Shown here piece after piece: positions 22,974-34,195 of a stretch of 64,000 bases of DNA. The notes under the pieces were generated by a model. The model saw nothing but the letters and a program-made list of their open reading frames with translations, made no database searches and was not told where the DNA came from. Source of the stretch: Cercozoa sp. M6MM (Eukaryota; Endomyxa: Ascetosporea); the NCBI GenBank assembly GCA_040357565.1, contig JBDODJ010000024.1. One strand, 5' to 3'. Made by a program: the position numbers and the translations under genes. Position 1 is the stretch's first letter. Every line of letters begins with the position of its first letter.

Positions 22974-25900
22974 CATAGAAGGGTTAATGAGAAGGGGAGA
23001 GAAGTCGTATAGTAGTGAGTCTACCGCCAGCACAAACAGAAGTTCCGGCATCGAAAGCGGCGAGAAACGAGCCAAGGCGACGTCGCGGAAGACGGCAGCG
23101 TCGCAGGCGTCGTCGCGCGAGGCATCCTCGGCCTCCTCGATGTCGATCTCGTCGACCACGTCGTTCTCCGCGTGGTCCAAAAAGTCAAGCTCGAGCAGTT
23201 CGCCATTCCTCTGCACACATGCACACATTCACACACATAGACATGCAAATGCACATATACAGCAGCCTACCTTGGCACAATGCTCAGCGAGCACCAACGG
23301 CGGCTGCACATCGCCAGCCTGTCGTTCCTGGCCCTGCGGACTCTCACACATACCAATTAGAGGATGTACAGGTACATACAGAAACCAAGAAACGGAAACA
23401 CGGGGCACCGCCATGGCAGCTTCAAAGCCGGCACCGACTCTGTCCACGCAGACACACTCACATACGCGCATGTGTGTGTGTGTGATTCAGTGCTAGGAAG
23501 GAAGGAAGGAAGGAAGGAGCGTACCGAGCACTGAGCCACTTGAGTGCCATGAGAGGAGAGAGCGACTTCTCCAGTGCTTTCAGTTTCTTGGCCTCGTCAT
23601 CCTGCGGAGGGAAAGCACCATACCACGTGCCACATGTGATACACCAAGTGTTTCATCTGTACCTGGATTTCATGAATGTCGTCTTCGTGCATAGTACCGT
23701 CTGTGCAACAAGATACATAGGTTAGAATCACCCCGGCAATTATACAACCTCCCCCCCAGTATACAGACAGCGCACATACCACGAGAGGCCTGCTCGACCT
23801 CACGCAAGGTCTCGGCAATCGAGAGCAGTTCATCGCCACGCCGTGCGACGCACATACGCACCAAAGCCTACACACACATACACACAATCCCAGGGGGGCA
23901 CCACGTGACAGGTACCGGTAGTGCCGAGGCGAGGAAGGCCGCGCGCACATGCATGCGCTGCGACAACTCCTTGGCGTTCGAGTGGTTCTGTCTCTCCTGT
24001 GTATCCACACATAGACATACAGACATACAGACACAAAGACACACAGGCACAGAGACCGATACAGACACAGGGGCACACAGGAGACACACCCGCTGCAGGT
24101 AGAAGAAGAAGAAGCCGTCCAGCAACTGGCGCGAGTGATCGGCGTCGTCGTTTTCCACGGACTGAACAAAGAAGTGCACAGTCCTAGAAAGGCAACAGGC
24201 AGAGGCAGGGACAGCGACTACCTTAGCGTGCAGGAGTCGTAGTCGCAGACAGGCGAGTCGCGCCACGTCCTTCTCGGTGAGCTCCATGGCCGCGGCTGCG
24301 CGGTGCAGTTTCTGCGGCCACGTGTGCGGCCACTTGCTCGAGTCAAGGTCTGTTCGTGCCGGGGAGGGAGGGGGAGGGATAAGGTTAGGGAAGAGGATAA
24401 AGCTGCGTTCATGTATATGTGCTTACCAGAGGGCAGTAGTAGCATGCACGGAGACACGTGGAGACGCATCTCGTCGTGCTGTCGGATCAGCCGCTTGCCG
24501 AGGTACTGCACTGCCTGCTCAGATAGCACACACACACCCATATATATATACATATATATATATATACATGTATATCTGTGTACACACGGATATAGATATG
24601 TGTGTGTGCATTCACAATCTTCAAAAAGCAGAGGTACTGTGCGCGACAGGAAGGAGTCGTTGTTGGAGACGAACTGACGCACCAGTTGCAGCACTTGTCT
24701 GTTGGCACACACATATATATATATATATATGTGTATATACATATATGTATACATGCACGTACTTGCGAACGGCGTAATAGTAGTCGCACAGAGGCATGCA
24801 CACCGGCAGGTCCAAACAGCCCGGGAGCATCCTCTCCTCCATGTGCACGGCTTCCTCCTACAGTCAGTGGGGGGGGGGGGTGGATCACGTGCACCCTATG
24901 CATGTGGGCAGAGAGGTCAACTAGACAGAACAAGTACCACGAAGGGAGCGGCGTCGTTCTTGATGACCCGGACGGCCTGCTCGAGGTCGTGCTTGCGGAA
25001 GGCAAACAGAGGGTTGACGAAAGCGGCCAGGTCGCCTGCCTGGGCCGACTGTTTGACTCTGCGTCCAGGTGGTCATGCATATGCAGATGTATCCTCTGTG
25101 GGAGTAGGAGGCTTGAGCTACTGTGCAATGAGCTGAGGCGACGGGATCGGCGGCACCTGTCGGAAGTTGAGCAGGCAGTCGCACAGCACCTGCAGGCATG
25201 CCCCAGCACCACATAGACAATGAATAGTACAGCACAGTGCAGTTGGAAAGTACAGGCGCACCTTGAGAGTGGTGAGTTGCAGTGCCTCCTGTTCGTGGCG
25301 ACACGCGGCGTACAGCGTGGCCACGCGACGCAAGAAGAGCGCGCTGTCGATGAACAGTCGTCTGTCAGCCTGGGTGGACACTGCCTGGGTGGACACTGCC
25401 TGGGTGGACACTGCCTGGGTGGACACTGCCTGGGTGGACACTGACAGTGTGTTCCCTGCCCCTGAGTCCTCCTTGTCCTCCATACCGTCCTGCATACCGA
25501 CCTCCTGGCCTCCTTCATTGTGCTCGCTGTTCTCCTTGTCATGCACGTCGTTGTTGCCGTCGGTGTCGTGGGCGGGTTCGTCTATGGTCAACGTGCCACC
25601 TTCCTCGCAGGCACCCAGTGCGGCGTGCATGAGCTTGTCGCCCAGAGCCCGGCGCAGGCGTGCACTCCGCAGACAAAGTGCGCCCATTGCCTACACGCAT
25701 GTGCACATGTGCATACCCTTACTCCATGCACACACATCGCCAGACAGACGGGACAGAAAGACACCTCGATGGCAGCATTGCGAATGTAGGCGTTGTGGCC
25801 CTGCGTCAGCTGAGCAGCCACCTGCTTGTTCAGCTTGCGAACGAACGGGTCCATGGCAGGCAGGGTAACCTAGGAACAGACCAGGCAAGGTAGGGAACAA

Positions 25901-27734
25901 GGCAAGGTAGGGAACAAGGCAAGGTAGGGNNNNNNNNNNAGGCAAGGTAGGGAACAAGGCAAGGTAGGGAACAAGGCAAGGTAGGGAACAAGGCAAGGCA
26001 TGGAGCAAGGCAGGCAAGAGCGCGCCCCAGAGAACACAGGGAGAGGCGTTACCAACTGCAGTGCATGCGTCATAATGTCTAACACACGTGTGCCCAGGAT
26101 GGAGGACAGGTAGCCCTGTCTCTCTCGGTTGGCGGCCAGTCGCACCAGGAACCACCGGTAGAGCAGTGTCTCCTCCGGCGTGGCGCTGTGCTCCTCGTGC
26201 TCCTCTGGGTAGTTCAGCACCTGCCGCAGGTTGGTCTCGAACCACACCAGTGCCAGGTCCAGTCGGCGCTCCCTGCCAGCAGTGCACCGGAAAAGTAGGG
26301 GGGGGAGGTGGCGTAGGGTGAGGGAGGGGTAAAAGGAAACCGCTGCGCGATCGACTCGTCGGCGAGTCTCGGGAAGCGTTGCAGCAGCGCCTCGTCGTCC
26401 TGTGGCTCCACCGGCGCCAAATCCGACGCCGGCTCGTCCTTCTCCAGCGGGTCCGTCAGGAACTGTGCCAGACATACACACACACACATATATATACACA
26501 TATATATAAATAGATATAGATATATACACAAGGAGATGTATATACAGACTGACTAGTGACTCACCTCGAACAAGTGCGGTTGCGGTGTGCGGGCAGCGAC
26601 GTTGTCCAGCGAGTGGTTGTTCTGGACGGCCACGGCTTTCAACTACACATATATACACATACACGGACACACAGACATATACACAGACGACATATGTCAA
26701 TGTGTACACACACACACACACAGGCAGATGCAAGGGCGCATACCTGGCGCAGCAGCACGAGGCAGCGCGCGAACAGACGTCGCTCCGAAAAGGCCTCGCG
26801 GCACGGGTCCCAGAAACTGTCGCGCTCAGCGCACATGCAGAGGAAGTTCTCGCAGTCCTCGAATCGCTCGTTCGCGCAGTGCTGCAGCGCATCTGTTGGT
26901 CATACCGGGGGGGGGGGGGTAAAAACGTGAGATACAGGAGTTGGGAGTGAAGGATTACCAGTGAGTGGGCCCAGGTAGAGTGCCACATCGTCCTCGCTCT
27001 CAAAGAAACGCTCAAACTCGGGAGTTCCTATGGCGTCTTCCGATAACACCTGGCCACATACACATGTACGTATGAACACATGTACATATGGACACATGTA
27101 CACTTGTACACCTGTACATGGAGAACGGGTACCTCACTGGACGGCAGTCGCGCACGCAGCACTGCCTCCAGACCAACGTAGGTGCCATCGACCGGGTCCT
27201 CCACCTGCACGGCACCGTCGTACCCATGCATGCACATACACACACAAACACACCTCATTGGCGAGCTCCTTGACGAAGCGAACAAAGTCACGGTCACGTC
27301 CACTGTGGGTAGGGTAGGGGTAGGGGCAGGGATATGAGTACGGGTAGGGATGGGAGTACGGGTAGTGTAAGGTAGGGGCAGGGTCCCTAGGGGTAGGGCA
27401 GGTGCAGGTACCTCAAGTCGAGCGAGCCTGTCTGCGCGAAGAGCTGTCGAACGACGCGCATGGCGTGTCGCACCACCCGCCGCGGCAGCGACAGGTCGCA
27501 CAGCACCTTCTGGCAGATCGTGATCAGCTGCTGCCGCGAGGCCTCGTCGCTCACGGCCGCGTCATCTTCCTCCGTGCTGGCCTATGCCCCATACACTCAC
27601 ATCAGTGCCTTCCTTCCTCAGAAGGTACATCAGCCTGCGTACCAAGCGGAGGAGACACAGGAGCTCGCGCAGCACCATGGCCTTGTGGGTGAGCGGTGTG
27701 TCGGCACTGTGGTCGTCCAGAGGCGCCAGGTTCT

Positions 27735-27774
<40 letters not shown>

Positions 27775-29063
27775 TGTGTGTATAGACATATATATATCTA
27801 TATGATTGTGTGTGTGTGTGTACTACCTCATCGTCGGCGCACTGAGCCGGCAGCGTCATGACGGCGCCGAAGAGAGCCAGGAAGCCCGACAGCGGCGGCA
27901 GCAGGTCGCTCAGCGACTCGTGGCGGCGGCGACGCTCCTCGCACCACACGCGCCAAAACAGCGTCGTGTTGGGCGTCACCTGCGTCTGCAGCCACAGCAG
28001 CTTGATGCGCTCGTCGCCTGTGCCATCATACCCTCCATCATACCCTTCGACATCCCCTTCACCATACCCTCCCCATGTCCGAGTGGTGATACCGTCGAGA
28101 TCATCGACGTTGTTGCGACACCAGTCGGCGAACTTGTCGGGCACCTCAGCATTGAAAATTGCGTGCAGATGCGCCTGCGCTTTCGTTTCCATCACCGTGT
28201 CTTGCATCACGGTGCAGTTCACTGTGCGGGGGTAAGAAGAGGATACAAACATGCGCGGGATGAAGCGGGTGGGGTGCGTGCACAGCCAACGCACCCAGGT
28301 GATGCAGCGAGCGCTCGGACTGACGCGGTCGCTCGGACAGTGTGAGCGGCTGCAGCAGCGCGAACACGTCGCCGCTCTCGTCGTCCTCTTCCGTCTGTCC
28401 GTACATCACAGGTTATATATTATATATATATATATTATATGGATATATATATATATATATATCTATAACTACGCACCTTTCGCGACGTGCGCGCCCAGCG
28501 TCGCAGCAGTTCCTGCGCGGCACTCCGCACGCCTGCACACACACACACACACACACACAGTTTTCCCTCGCAGCGCAAGCACTCCCTGCCATGCAGCACA
28601 GGCCTACCAGAGTCCTCGTCTTGGAGGGAGATGTGCAGAACATCGCTGAGTACTTGCTTTCTGTCTCACACAAATACACACACAAATACACACATACACA
28701 CACACACACAAATACACAGATACGCACACAAAAATACACACATACACAAAGACGTAGTCTATGTATAGATTATGCATACGATGTAGTACCTTTTGGCAGC
28801 ACGTGCGCTCTGTCGCTCATTCAGATTCAGCAGCACGGTGTTGCTGCCTCGGTGGCCAGTGATCGGGTTCAGTCGGCCAGCGACGGCGTCAAATGACACA
28901 CGCGACTGCAGCAGTGCCAGCAACTGCAACACAGGTGGAGATACTCTCGTTCACACACACACACCACACACACAAGTAACAACGCGGGATACCTGCTTCC
29001 GCACGCGTGGCCGCTCGTCGGTCAGTCGGCGTGCAATGTAGAGGAAGTTGCTGCGTGACATCT
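21240..29063 (-). CDS. NCAPG: condensin complex subunit 3 (CAP-G), C-terminal part
   Basis: CAP-G is the HEAT-repeat subunit of condensin, binding DNA with the kleisin CAP-H during chromosome compaction. This segment starts inside the gene. Its first exon (acceptor at 29064) reads EMSRSNFLYIARRLTDERPR, matching family 'TLPKIVGRTKDVKEAV' and following exactly where the exon ending at 32265 stops. Later pieces follow CAP-G order: VLSDVLHISLQDEDSGVRSA, FALLQPLTLSERPRQSER, VPDKFADWCRNN, IKLLWLQTQVTPNTTLFWRV, AAIEVAMGALCLRSARLR. A (VSTQA)x5 repeat is encoded at 25370-25441. The C-terminus has an Asn/Asp/Ser-rich stretch and a basic cluster, ARPRKKRAKMPS, ending DTSSLGQLSYDFDSSH. About 30 introns are present, many with CA arrays or poly(G). 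Confidence 0.75.
21550..21714. repeat. (CA)n / (CAGA)n compound microsatellite
   Basis: Mixed ACAC and ACAGAC units in an NCAPG intron. Confidence 0.9.
22510..22530. repeat. poly(G) tract, about 21 bases
   Basis: An uninterrupted G run in an NCAPG intron (C run in the sense strand). Shorter G or C runs of about 10-12 occur at 24868, 26908, 29291, 44303 and 50466. Confidence 0.9.
22667..22786. repeat. (CA)n/(CATA)n intronic microsatellite
   Basis: CA and CATA units in an NCAPG intron; a second CA run follows at 22930-22973. Confidence 0.9.
25370..25441. repeat. coding minisatellite, 15-bp unit x5
   Basis: Five near-perfect copies of 'gcctgggtggacact' encode the VSTQA repeat of NCAPG in the minus strand. 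Confidence 0.95.
25875..26012. repeat. 16-bp intronic minisatellite with 10-N gap
   Basis: Tandem copies of 'aaggcaaggtagggaac', broken by ten N (25930-25939). It lies in an NCAPG intron between the exons ending ...DIMTHALQL and starting PAMDPFVRKL. Confidence 0.9.
27300..27412. repeat. G-rich degenerate GGGTA/GGGCA repeat
   Basis: Runs of ggtaggg and ggggcaggg in an NCAPG intron. In the sense strand this is a long pyrimidine-rich tract. It is telomere-like in composition only: the unit is irregular and it lies between exons. Confidence 0.7.
27735..27772. repeat. (TA)n intronic microsatellite
   Basis: A TA run in an NCAPG intron; similar TA/TATG runs occur at 24539-24570, 24713-24750 and 28415-28465. 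Confidence 0.85.
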
Positions 29064-29115
29064 CTGTGTATATTTTTATATTTACACAGGAAGATAGGGA
29101 CGAGGCAAACCAATT

Positions 29116-29117
<2 letters not shown>

Positions 29118-29190
<73 letters not shown>

Positions 29191-29302
29191 NNNNNNNNNN
29201 NNNNNNNNNNNNNNNNNNNNNNNNNNNNNNNNNNNNNNNNNNNNNNNNNNNNNNNNNNNNNNNNNNNNNNNNNNNNNNNNNNNNNNNNNNCCCCCCCCCC
29301 CC
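29118..29302. repeat. (CA)n array, 100-N gap and poly(C); suspected false join
   Basis: A CA run (29118-29190) meets 100 N (29191-29290) and then twelve C. Left of it is the tail of an NCAPG intron; right of it is a truncated rightward gene. See the finding on the split NCAPG gene. Confidence 0.9.
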
Positions 29303-30590
29303 TGCAAAGGCACTGGCCGACACAGAGTTGCCGATGTCGTCGGGACAGGAAGGTATGCAGTTTACCCCTCCCCCCACCCGCACTTGTACCCCCCTCCTCC
29401 CGTAGCCGCATTTGCGACACTAGTGCTGATGCCGTCAATGCTGTAAGTTATGTATGTATGTATGTATGTATGTATGTATGTACGTATGTATGTATGTATG
29501 TATGTATGTATGTATGTATGTATGTATGTATGTATGTATGTATGTGTGAATGGATGTATGTATGTATGTATGTAAGTGTGAATGCCGGATGTATGTATGT
29601 ATGTATGTGTATGTGTGTATGTACGTATTTATGCATGTGTGTATGTATGTATGTATATTTGTCTCAGTCTGGTGTTGTTCACGGGCGTGCGGCTCTTCAT
29701 GGTGCCCTTGTCCTCCCCTAATGACCAAAGGGGCAATATACTTAACTGTTCCGTCTACAGGTGCGTTTCGCGGCGACGCAGTGGCTCTCGTTGGAAAAGC
29801 GCAGTCGACGGCAGCTGGCCTGGGTGCGACTGCCGCTGCTTCTGCCACCTATCCATATTTAGCTATATATACATACATACATACATATATATATATAATA
29901 TATATATACATATTATATGTATACTTAGTCATATATATCTATATATATATATGTATATACGTGTGTGTGTACCTGTATCCATCTACTTCTCTTATCTACA
30001 CACCTTGTCTCGTGCAGTTGAAACGTGTCGTTCTAGGAGACGACAGCAGTGCCAAACGTCTCTCTGAGTACACATCTACACACATCGACTCATATATACA
30101 CACATACATACATATATAAATATATATATATATATACACGACAGCGACCCGACACGACGCGACGAGACAGAGTTCGACTTTGCGGCCGATGCCATGTACT
30201 CTTCACCTGGCATCCGTCCTTCAGACTCTGGTCTGTCTTGTCTATTTTCCGTCCTTCTTGTAGGTCGCCGCAAGAGCTCTGCGAACGCAACTTCCGCGAC
30301 ATGCTGCACGCCGGTGCCTCGCGGCGTGTTGGTATCTACCCCACCTGCCCCCTCCCCCTGTGTACGTCCTGTTCTGTGCGACAGCACTCCGACGCACGCT
30401 GGACAGTCAGGTGAAGCGAGGTGGCGGCACCTTCCGCGAGCATCTGGCGCGCTGCGACGACCACGAGGACCCGGCCGAGTCGGAGCGACCTGTGTCGTCT
30501 TTGGACTCGGGCTCGGAGTCGGACGCGTCGAGTGAGGCACTCGGCACCATGGGCGTCCTGGAGCTGCCGACGCTGCATCACGAGTCATGA
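29303..30590 (+). CDS. hypothetical protein, 5' truncated at assembly gap
   Basis: I do not recognise this protein. The first visible exon, ALADTELPMSSGQE, follows directly on the gap. It joins in phase to AAFATLVLMPSML, then LVLFTGVRLFM, VRFAATQWLSLEKRSRRQLA and LKRVVLGDDSSAKRLSEY. An acidic exon follows (RRDETEFDFAADAM), then SPQELCERNFRDMLHAGASR. The final exon begins ALRRTLDSQVKRGGGTFREH and ends LGTMGVLELPTLHHES. The first half looks alpha-helical, with HEAT-like hydrophobic spacing; the tail is acidic and Ser-rich. The N-terminus is missing, so the gene is incomplete here. Introns include a long TATG array. Confidence 0.5.
29449..29665. repeat. (TATG)n tetranucleotide array
   Basis: About 50 copies of TATG with scattered substitutions, in an intron of the 29303-30590 gene. 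Its six-frame translations (YVCM or IHTY repeats) are not genes. Confidence 0.95.
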
Positions 30591-30737
30591 TTCGATTCGA
30601 TTTAACGGTTATTTATCTAAAATCTATGGACACATGTCCACATATACAGTATTGTTACGAAACGGTATTTTCCACCCGGCCAGTCAGATCTCTGGTGCTC
30701 CGCGCGGAAGAAAGCTATTCATTGAGCACTTTGAGAA

Positions 30738-31190
30738 GTGTGGTGTATTGTGTTTGTCTGACTCCCTGACCTCTCCGAGAGTGTTGCTGACCTCCTTACC
30801 CTGTGTTTGGTAGACTGACCTCGAAAGAGCAAGACTTTGCTCCTTTCCTGAAAAGGCTCTCTACTCACCAGGTAAAGCACTTCTCCAGGCTCCAGCCCTT
30901 GCACTCACGGAATCCCTTGTTGCTGTCTTCCCAGCACAGAGAGCCTTTCTTTTTCTCCTTTACGTTCCTCCTTCTCCTTCCTTCCTTCTTCTGACTACCG
31001 GGCCTCTCATCCTTCCCGACCAGTCTACTTCCTGTACTTTGCCGACCCTATCTTGGGGTAACTACATCTGAACTGACTACGTCTACTGACTCAATTCTTC
31101 TTCACATCGATTCCATTAGTTTCTTTAGTCTTTTTCCTGGCATAGTACTCTTTTGCACTACCAAAGCCTCAATTTTTGAAAGGCTGCGGT
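30738..31190 (+). repeat. dispersed noncoding repeat R1, longest copy
   Basis: This is the reference copy for the R1 family. Order of blocks: 'tcccccgagag'-like start, 'accctgtgtttggtagact', 'aaggctctct..caccaggta', 'agcacagagagcct', a C/T-rich tract (ccttctccttccttcc), 'gccgaccctatcttgggg', and 'tttctttagtctttttcctg'. It lies between the two truncated genes on the suspect contig. No ORF, terminal inverted repeat or target duplication could be identified. Confidence 0.75.
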
Positions 31191-31247
31191 AACAGTATAC
31201 TTAGCCACGTACGTGACGCCATGTACGGCACTAGGAATGACATCAAA

Positions 31248-32128
31248 CTAGAGAAGTTCGTAGGCACCGTGCAACGCGAATACGAGAAACAGAGCGCCGC
31301 CTAGCAACGTCACCTTCTTCTCACTGATGCGGGAGGCCAGCAACTTGCCTACACAGAAACAGCGTAGTCACATATGTGATACGATGTGCCTCAACAAGGT
31401 GTATTCACAAGCGTACCACCGATACAGGCGAGACCGGTACACAAGGCGTGGCCCAGCAGACCACCTGTTTTGGATACAGATAAGAGGGATGGGGGGTGGA
31501 GGGGTATAGGATAGACAAGGTACCAACGATGATGCCAAGAAGGTGGTACTGCGAACCCATGACCACAGTGGTCACCTGCGATCGATCACCCCACTCGGCC
31601 AAAAAAGTCATTGTGGCCGCCTGCCAGAGCACGCTGCTGGAGGCACTCGACACGGCAGCGCTGGCGACAGTGTCGGACGGCGACGTTGCGTCCGGTAGAG
31701 CCTCCAGATCCAGATCAAAGTCTTCGTTGTCCTCCTCGAGTCCTTTTATTCCACACAATAATTTTGTAATTTTATAAACACTTGTGTGAAAGTACCATCA
31801 GCACTGAGACGACGTTCGCGCGACGACATCAGTCCTTTCGTCTCGTCAGCACGCGAAGCAACGCCCAAATAGTCCTGCGTTCGCCCAGTAAACAACAGTA
31901 TCTTTCTCTCGGTCAAAAGCGTACATCGGAAACGAGTCCTTTCGCCTGCAGTTCCTCCTCGACCTCGGCCAGTTCGTCGCTCACACCTGCGTTTCAATAG
32001 TGAAATCAACAAGCAGCCGGTACAAGAAGATTAACAAGGCAGACTACCGTCGTCCATGTGCAGACCGTCGTACAGCAAGCGCGCACCAAAGCCGGCGAAC
32101 AGCACCACCGCCAGCACACGCGTCACGG
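31248..32128 (-). CDS. GDT1/TMEM165 family cation transporter, N-terminal half missing
   Basis: UPF0016 (GDT1/TMEM165) proteins move Ca2+ or Mn2+, and probably H+, across Golgi or thylakoid membranes. They have two halves, each with an E-x-G-D-(K/R)-(T/S) motif. Only the second half is here. The first exon is AVTRVLAVVLFAGFGARLLY (a TM3-like helix), then VSDELAEVEEELQAKG as in the family's central loop. A Ser-rich acidic loop follows, then TMTFLAEWGDRSQVTTVVMG (second signature), GGLLGHALCTGLACIGGKLL, and ISEKKVTLLGGALFLVFALH ending GAYELL. The first ELGDK motif is absent: its exons would lie upstream of the acceptor at 32129, where a 10-N gap in a CA array intervenes. Confidence 0.85.
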
Positions 32129-32149
32129 CTGCCGGGAGAATTCCCTAAC

Positions 32150-32150
<1 letters not shown>

Positions 32151-32197
<47 letters not shown>

Positions 32198-32207
32198 NNN
32201 NNNNNNN

Positions 32208-32254
<47 letters not shown>
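32151..32254. repeat. (CA)n array with 10-N gap; suspected false join
   Basis: A CA run broken by ten N (32198-32207). The exon to its right belongs to NCAPG and the exon to its left to GDT1, both on the minus strand, so the array joins two unrelated genes. Confidence 0.95.
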
Positions 32255-32256
<2 letters not shown>

Positions 32257-32265
32257 AGGAGTACC

Positions 32266-32872
32266 GAGTTCCTGCATGGCGGCCAGTCGCACGCGCTCGG
32301 ACATATCGTGATCCAGGGCTTGTCGCATTTTCTGTCAGCAAGGCAAACGTACATACACACTGGCAGAGTCTACGAGGAGGAACAGGGTCACACACCTCTG
32401 TCACGGCCATGCCGGGCACATTGACAAGGTCCGATTCGCGCTGGTAGCGCTGGCCCCGCATGCGCAGACGCGACTGTTTTCGGCGTAGTGAACCAGCGAG
32501 TAACTAGGAAGCAAGGTGGCACCGACTGGAAGGTACAGTACCTGCTCGTGCTCCCACTCGGACATTGGGAACTGCAGTCTCTTCAAGGCGCGGCACGCTT
32601 CGGCGCGGACAGCGTCCTGCAAAACAGCAGCATATCGACAAGTGCCTTGGGCGGTGCACAAGACACCCAGACTGGCCACAGAAAGGAGAACCTTGTTGTC
32701 CTGCATCATGGACAGCAGCGAGCGCTCCGCCTTGTTCAAAACTTCCTGGTCCTCGGGACGATCGATCTCCGTGCTTGCCTAGCCACGCAGACACACAGAC
32801 AGAGGGTCAAGCAGCAGGGAGATAATTCAAGAGCAGAGCAGAGCAGAGCAGAGCAGAGCAGAGCAGAGCAGA

Positions 32873-32931
<59 letters not shown>

Positions 32932-32959
32932 GAGAGGGAGAGAGAGAGAGGGAGAGAGG

Positions 32960-32993
<34 letters not shown>

Positions 32994-33784
32994 GAGAGAG
33001 AGGGAGAGAGAGAGAGGGAGAGAGGGAGAAAGGTACCACATTAAGCACTTTGCCGACAACCTGACAGACACGTGCACGTTGCATAAAGTCACTTGGCGGC
33101 TTGCCGCCCAGCAGACTCCGCAGCAGCTGCATCGTAAACGTGTGTCCAAAATCGGCGACTGACTGCTCTTCCTCATCGCTTTCGATGCTCTGTCGCATGC
33201 CTGCTCATCGAGGTAGACGCTAGTGATGTACAAAAGCATGCGTGTATGCAGTACCCACTCGACAGAGTTCTTCGATAAAGAGGAGGATGCGGTTGAACTG
33301 CGGCGACTTTCGCCGGCATTTCTTGGCATCGAAGATCTTTCAGAAACAAGGGAGCGATAAGCCATAGTAAAGGAGGCAACGAGGAATAGTACCTGCACAA
33401 GGAAGGGCCACATGGCTTTGAAGCACTTGGTGCCTCCATCCTCGTCATCTGCGAACACGCACGCATGAGTCTTGTATCGGCAGAACAACCCACCGTAGAA
33501 GGTACCGAAGTGTTTCACGAGGCGGTCAATGCACTGGCTGTGCGAGCTCGTGTTCTTCTGTGCCGTGTTTAACACCTGCGAGACAAGCCGCTCCTCCACA
33601 GTGAGTTCGCGCGCGTTGACAGGTGCGTTCTCATCCTACATGCAGAAAAATCGTTGGTTCGTGTTGGGGGTGGCACAATGACGCACACTCGTGGGACAAA
33701 TACCGCTGCATCGGCGTTTTTGTCGTCCTGTTTCTTGCGCGATCGGCGAGCTCGCTTGCGTTCAGGGCGAGTCTCTGCAGGCAT
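32266..33784 (-). CDS. NCAPG: condensin complex subunit 3 (CAP-G), N-terminal part
   Basis: The first exons of condensin subunit CAP-G. The protein starts MPAETRPERKRARRSRKKQD, a basic leader, and continues TVEERLVSQVLNTAQKNT and DRLVKHFDDEDGGTKCFKAM. The HEAT region is QFNRILLFIEELCRVG, MQLLRSLLGGKPPSDFMQRA, VCQVVGKVLNV, SLLSMMQDNKDAVRAEACRA and LKRLQFP, aligning with the family's 'FRVCLLINKLLG' and 'RLKDKIPNVRIQAVLALSRLQ'. The last exon here, MRQALDHDMSERVRLAAMQE, ends at 32265 in phase 1 with donor gtactcc and a GT-rich intron. It fits the exon starting at 29063 in phase and in the alignment. Introns carry GAGCA and GA arrays. Confidence 0.8.
32831..33028. repeat. (GAGCA)n then (GA)n/(GAGG)n array
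   Basis: About ten GAGCA units followed by GA repeats with regular GAGAGGGA interruptions, in an NCAPG intron. Confidence 0.95.
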
Positions 33785-34195
33785 CGAACTGCCTGTATGC
33801 GTTGGTGGTGAAATCGAGGAAACGCAAAAGATGCCAAATGGCCTCGCCAGAGAATCCTAAGTGTCACAAAACACTGAGATCGGAAATGCCTCTCTCTTTC
33901 ACGCACAGTACAGTGCGCTAGAAACCGGTTGGCCCAACGGCATTCAGAGAAGATCTGATTCACATCAATTCATGTTCAGTCGTCCTGTCGACTCATGGGA
34001 CCACTGGTTGAGCCGACACTGTTCTTCGAAACGCAGCGGCTAATACGGGCAGTCCGTGCTTTCGGCAACAGTTGCTCGGTAGTGCGTTGGTGACAAAATT
34101 GGTGGCTAGGCGAGCGCTCGTTCCAGCAATTTTTGATACAAATTGCCATCGATAGCACCTCAACTTGACGTCTTTAGTGGTGTGGTTTAACAAAA
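33785..34195. other. divergent promoter region, 411 bp
   Basis: It lies between the NCAPG start (leftward) and the start at 34196 (rightward). No additional gene or repeat was recognised. Confidence 0.4.

Noticed and set aside
27300..27412. Telomere-like GGGTA repeats.
   Set aside because: Irregular units of about 110 bp total, internal to an NCAPG intron; no sign of a chromosome end.
29760..29860. BACK-domain similarity (string resembling HVRLPLLPPE) suggesting a BTB/kelch protein.
   Set aside because: That string is encoded by bases after the only available donor (gtgcgac at about 29824) and runs into a TAG, so it is intronic; the remaining exons show no BTB or BACK features.
29063..33784. 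GDT1 and the unknown gene as real genes nested in a large NCAPG intron.
   Set aside because: Both are truncated exactly at assembly gaps, which nested genes would not be; kept only as the alternative to misassembly.
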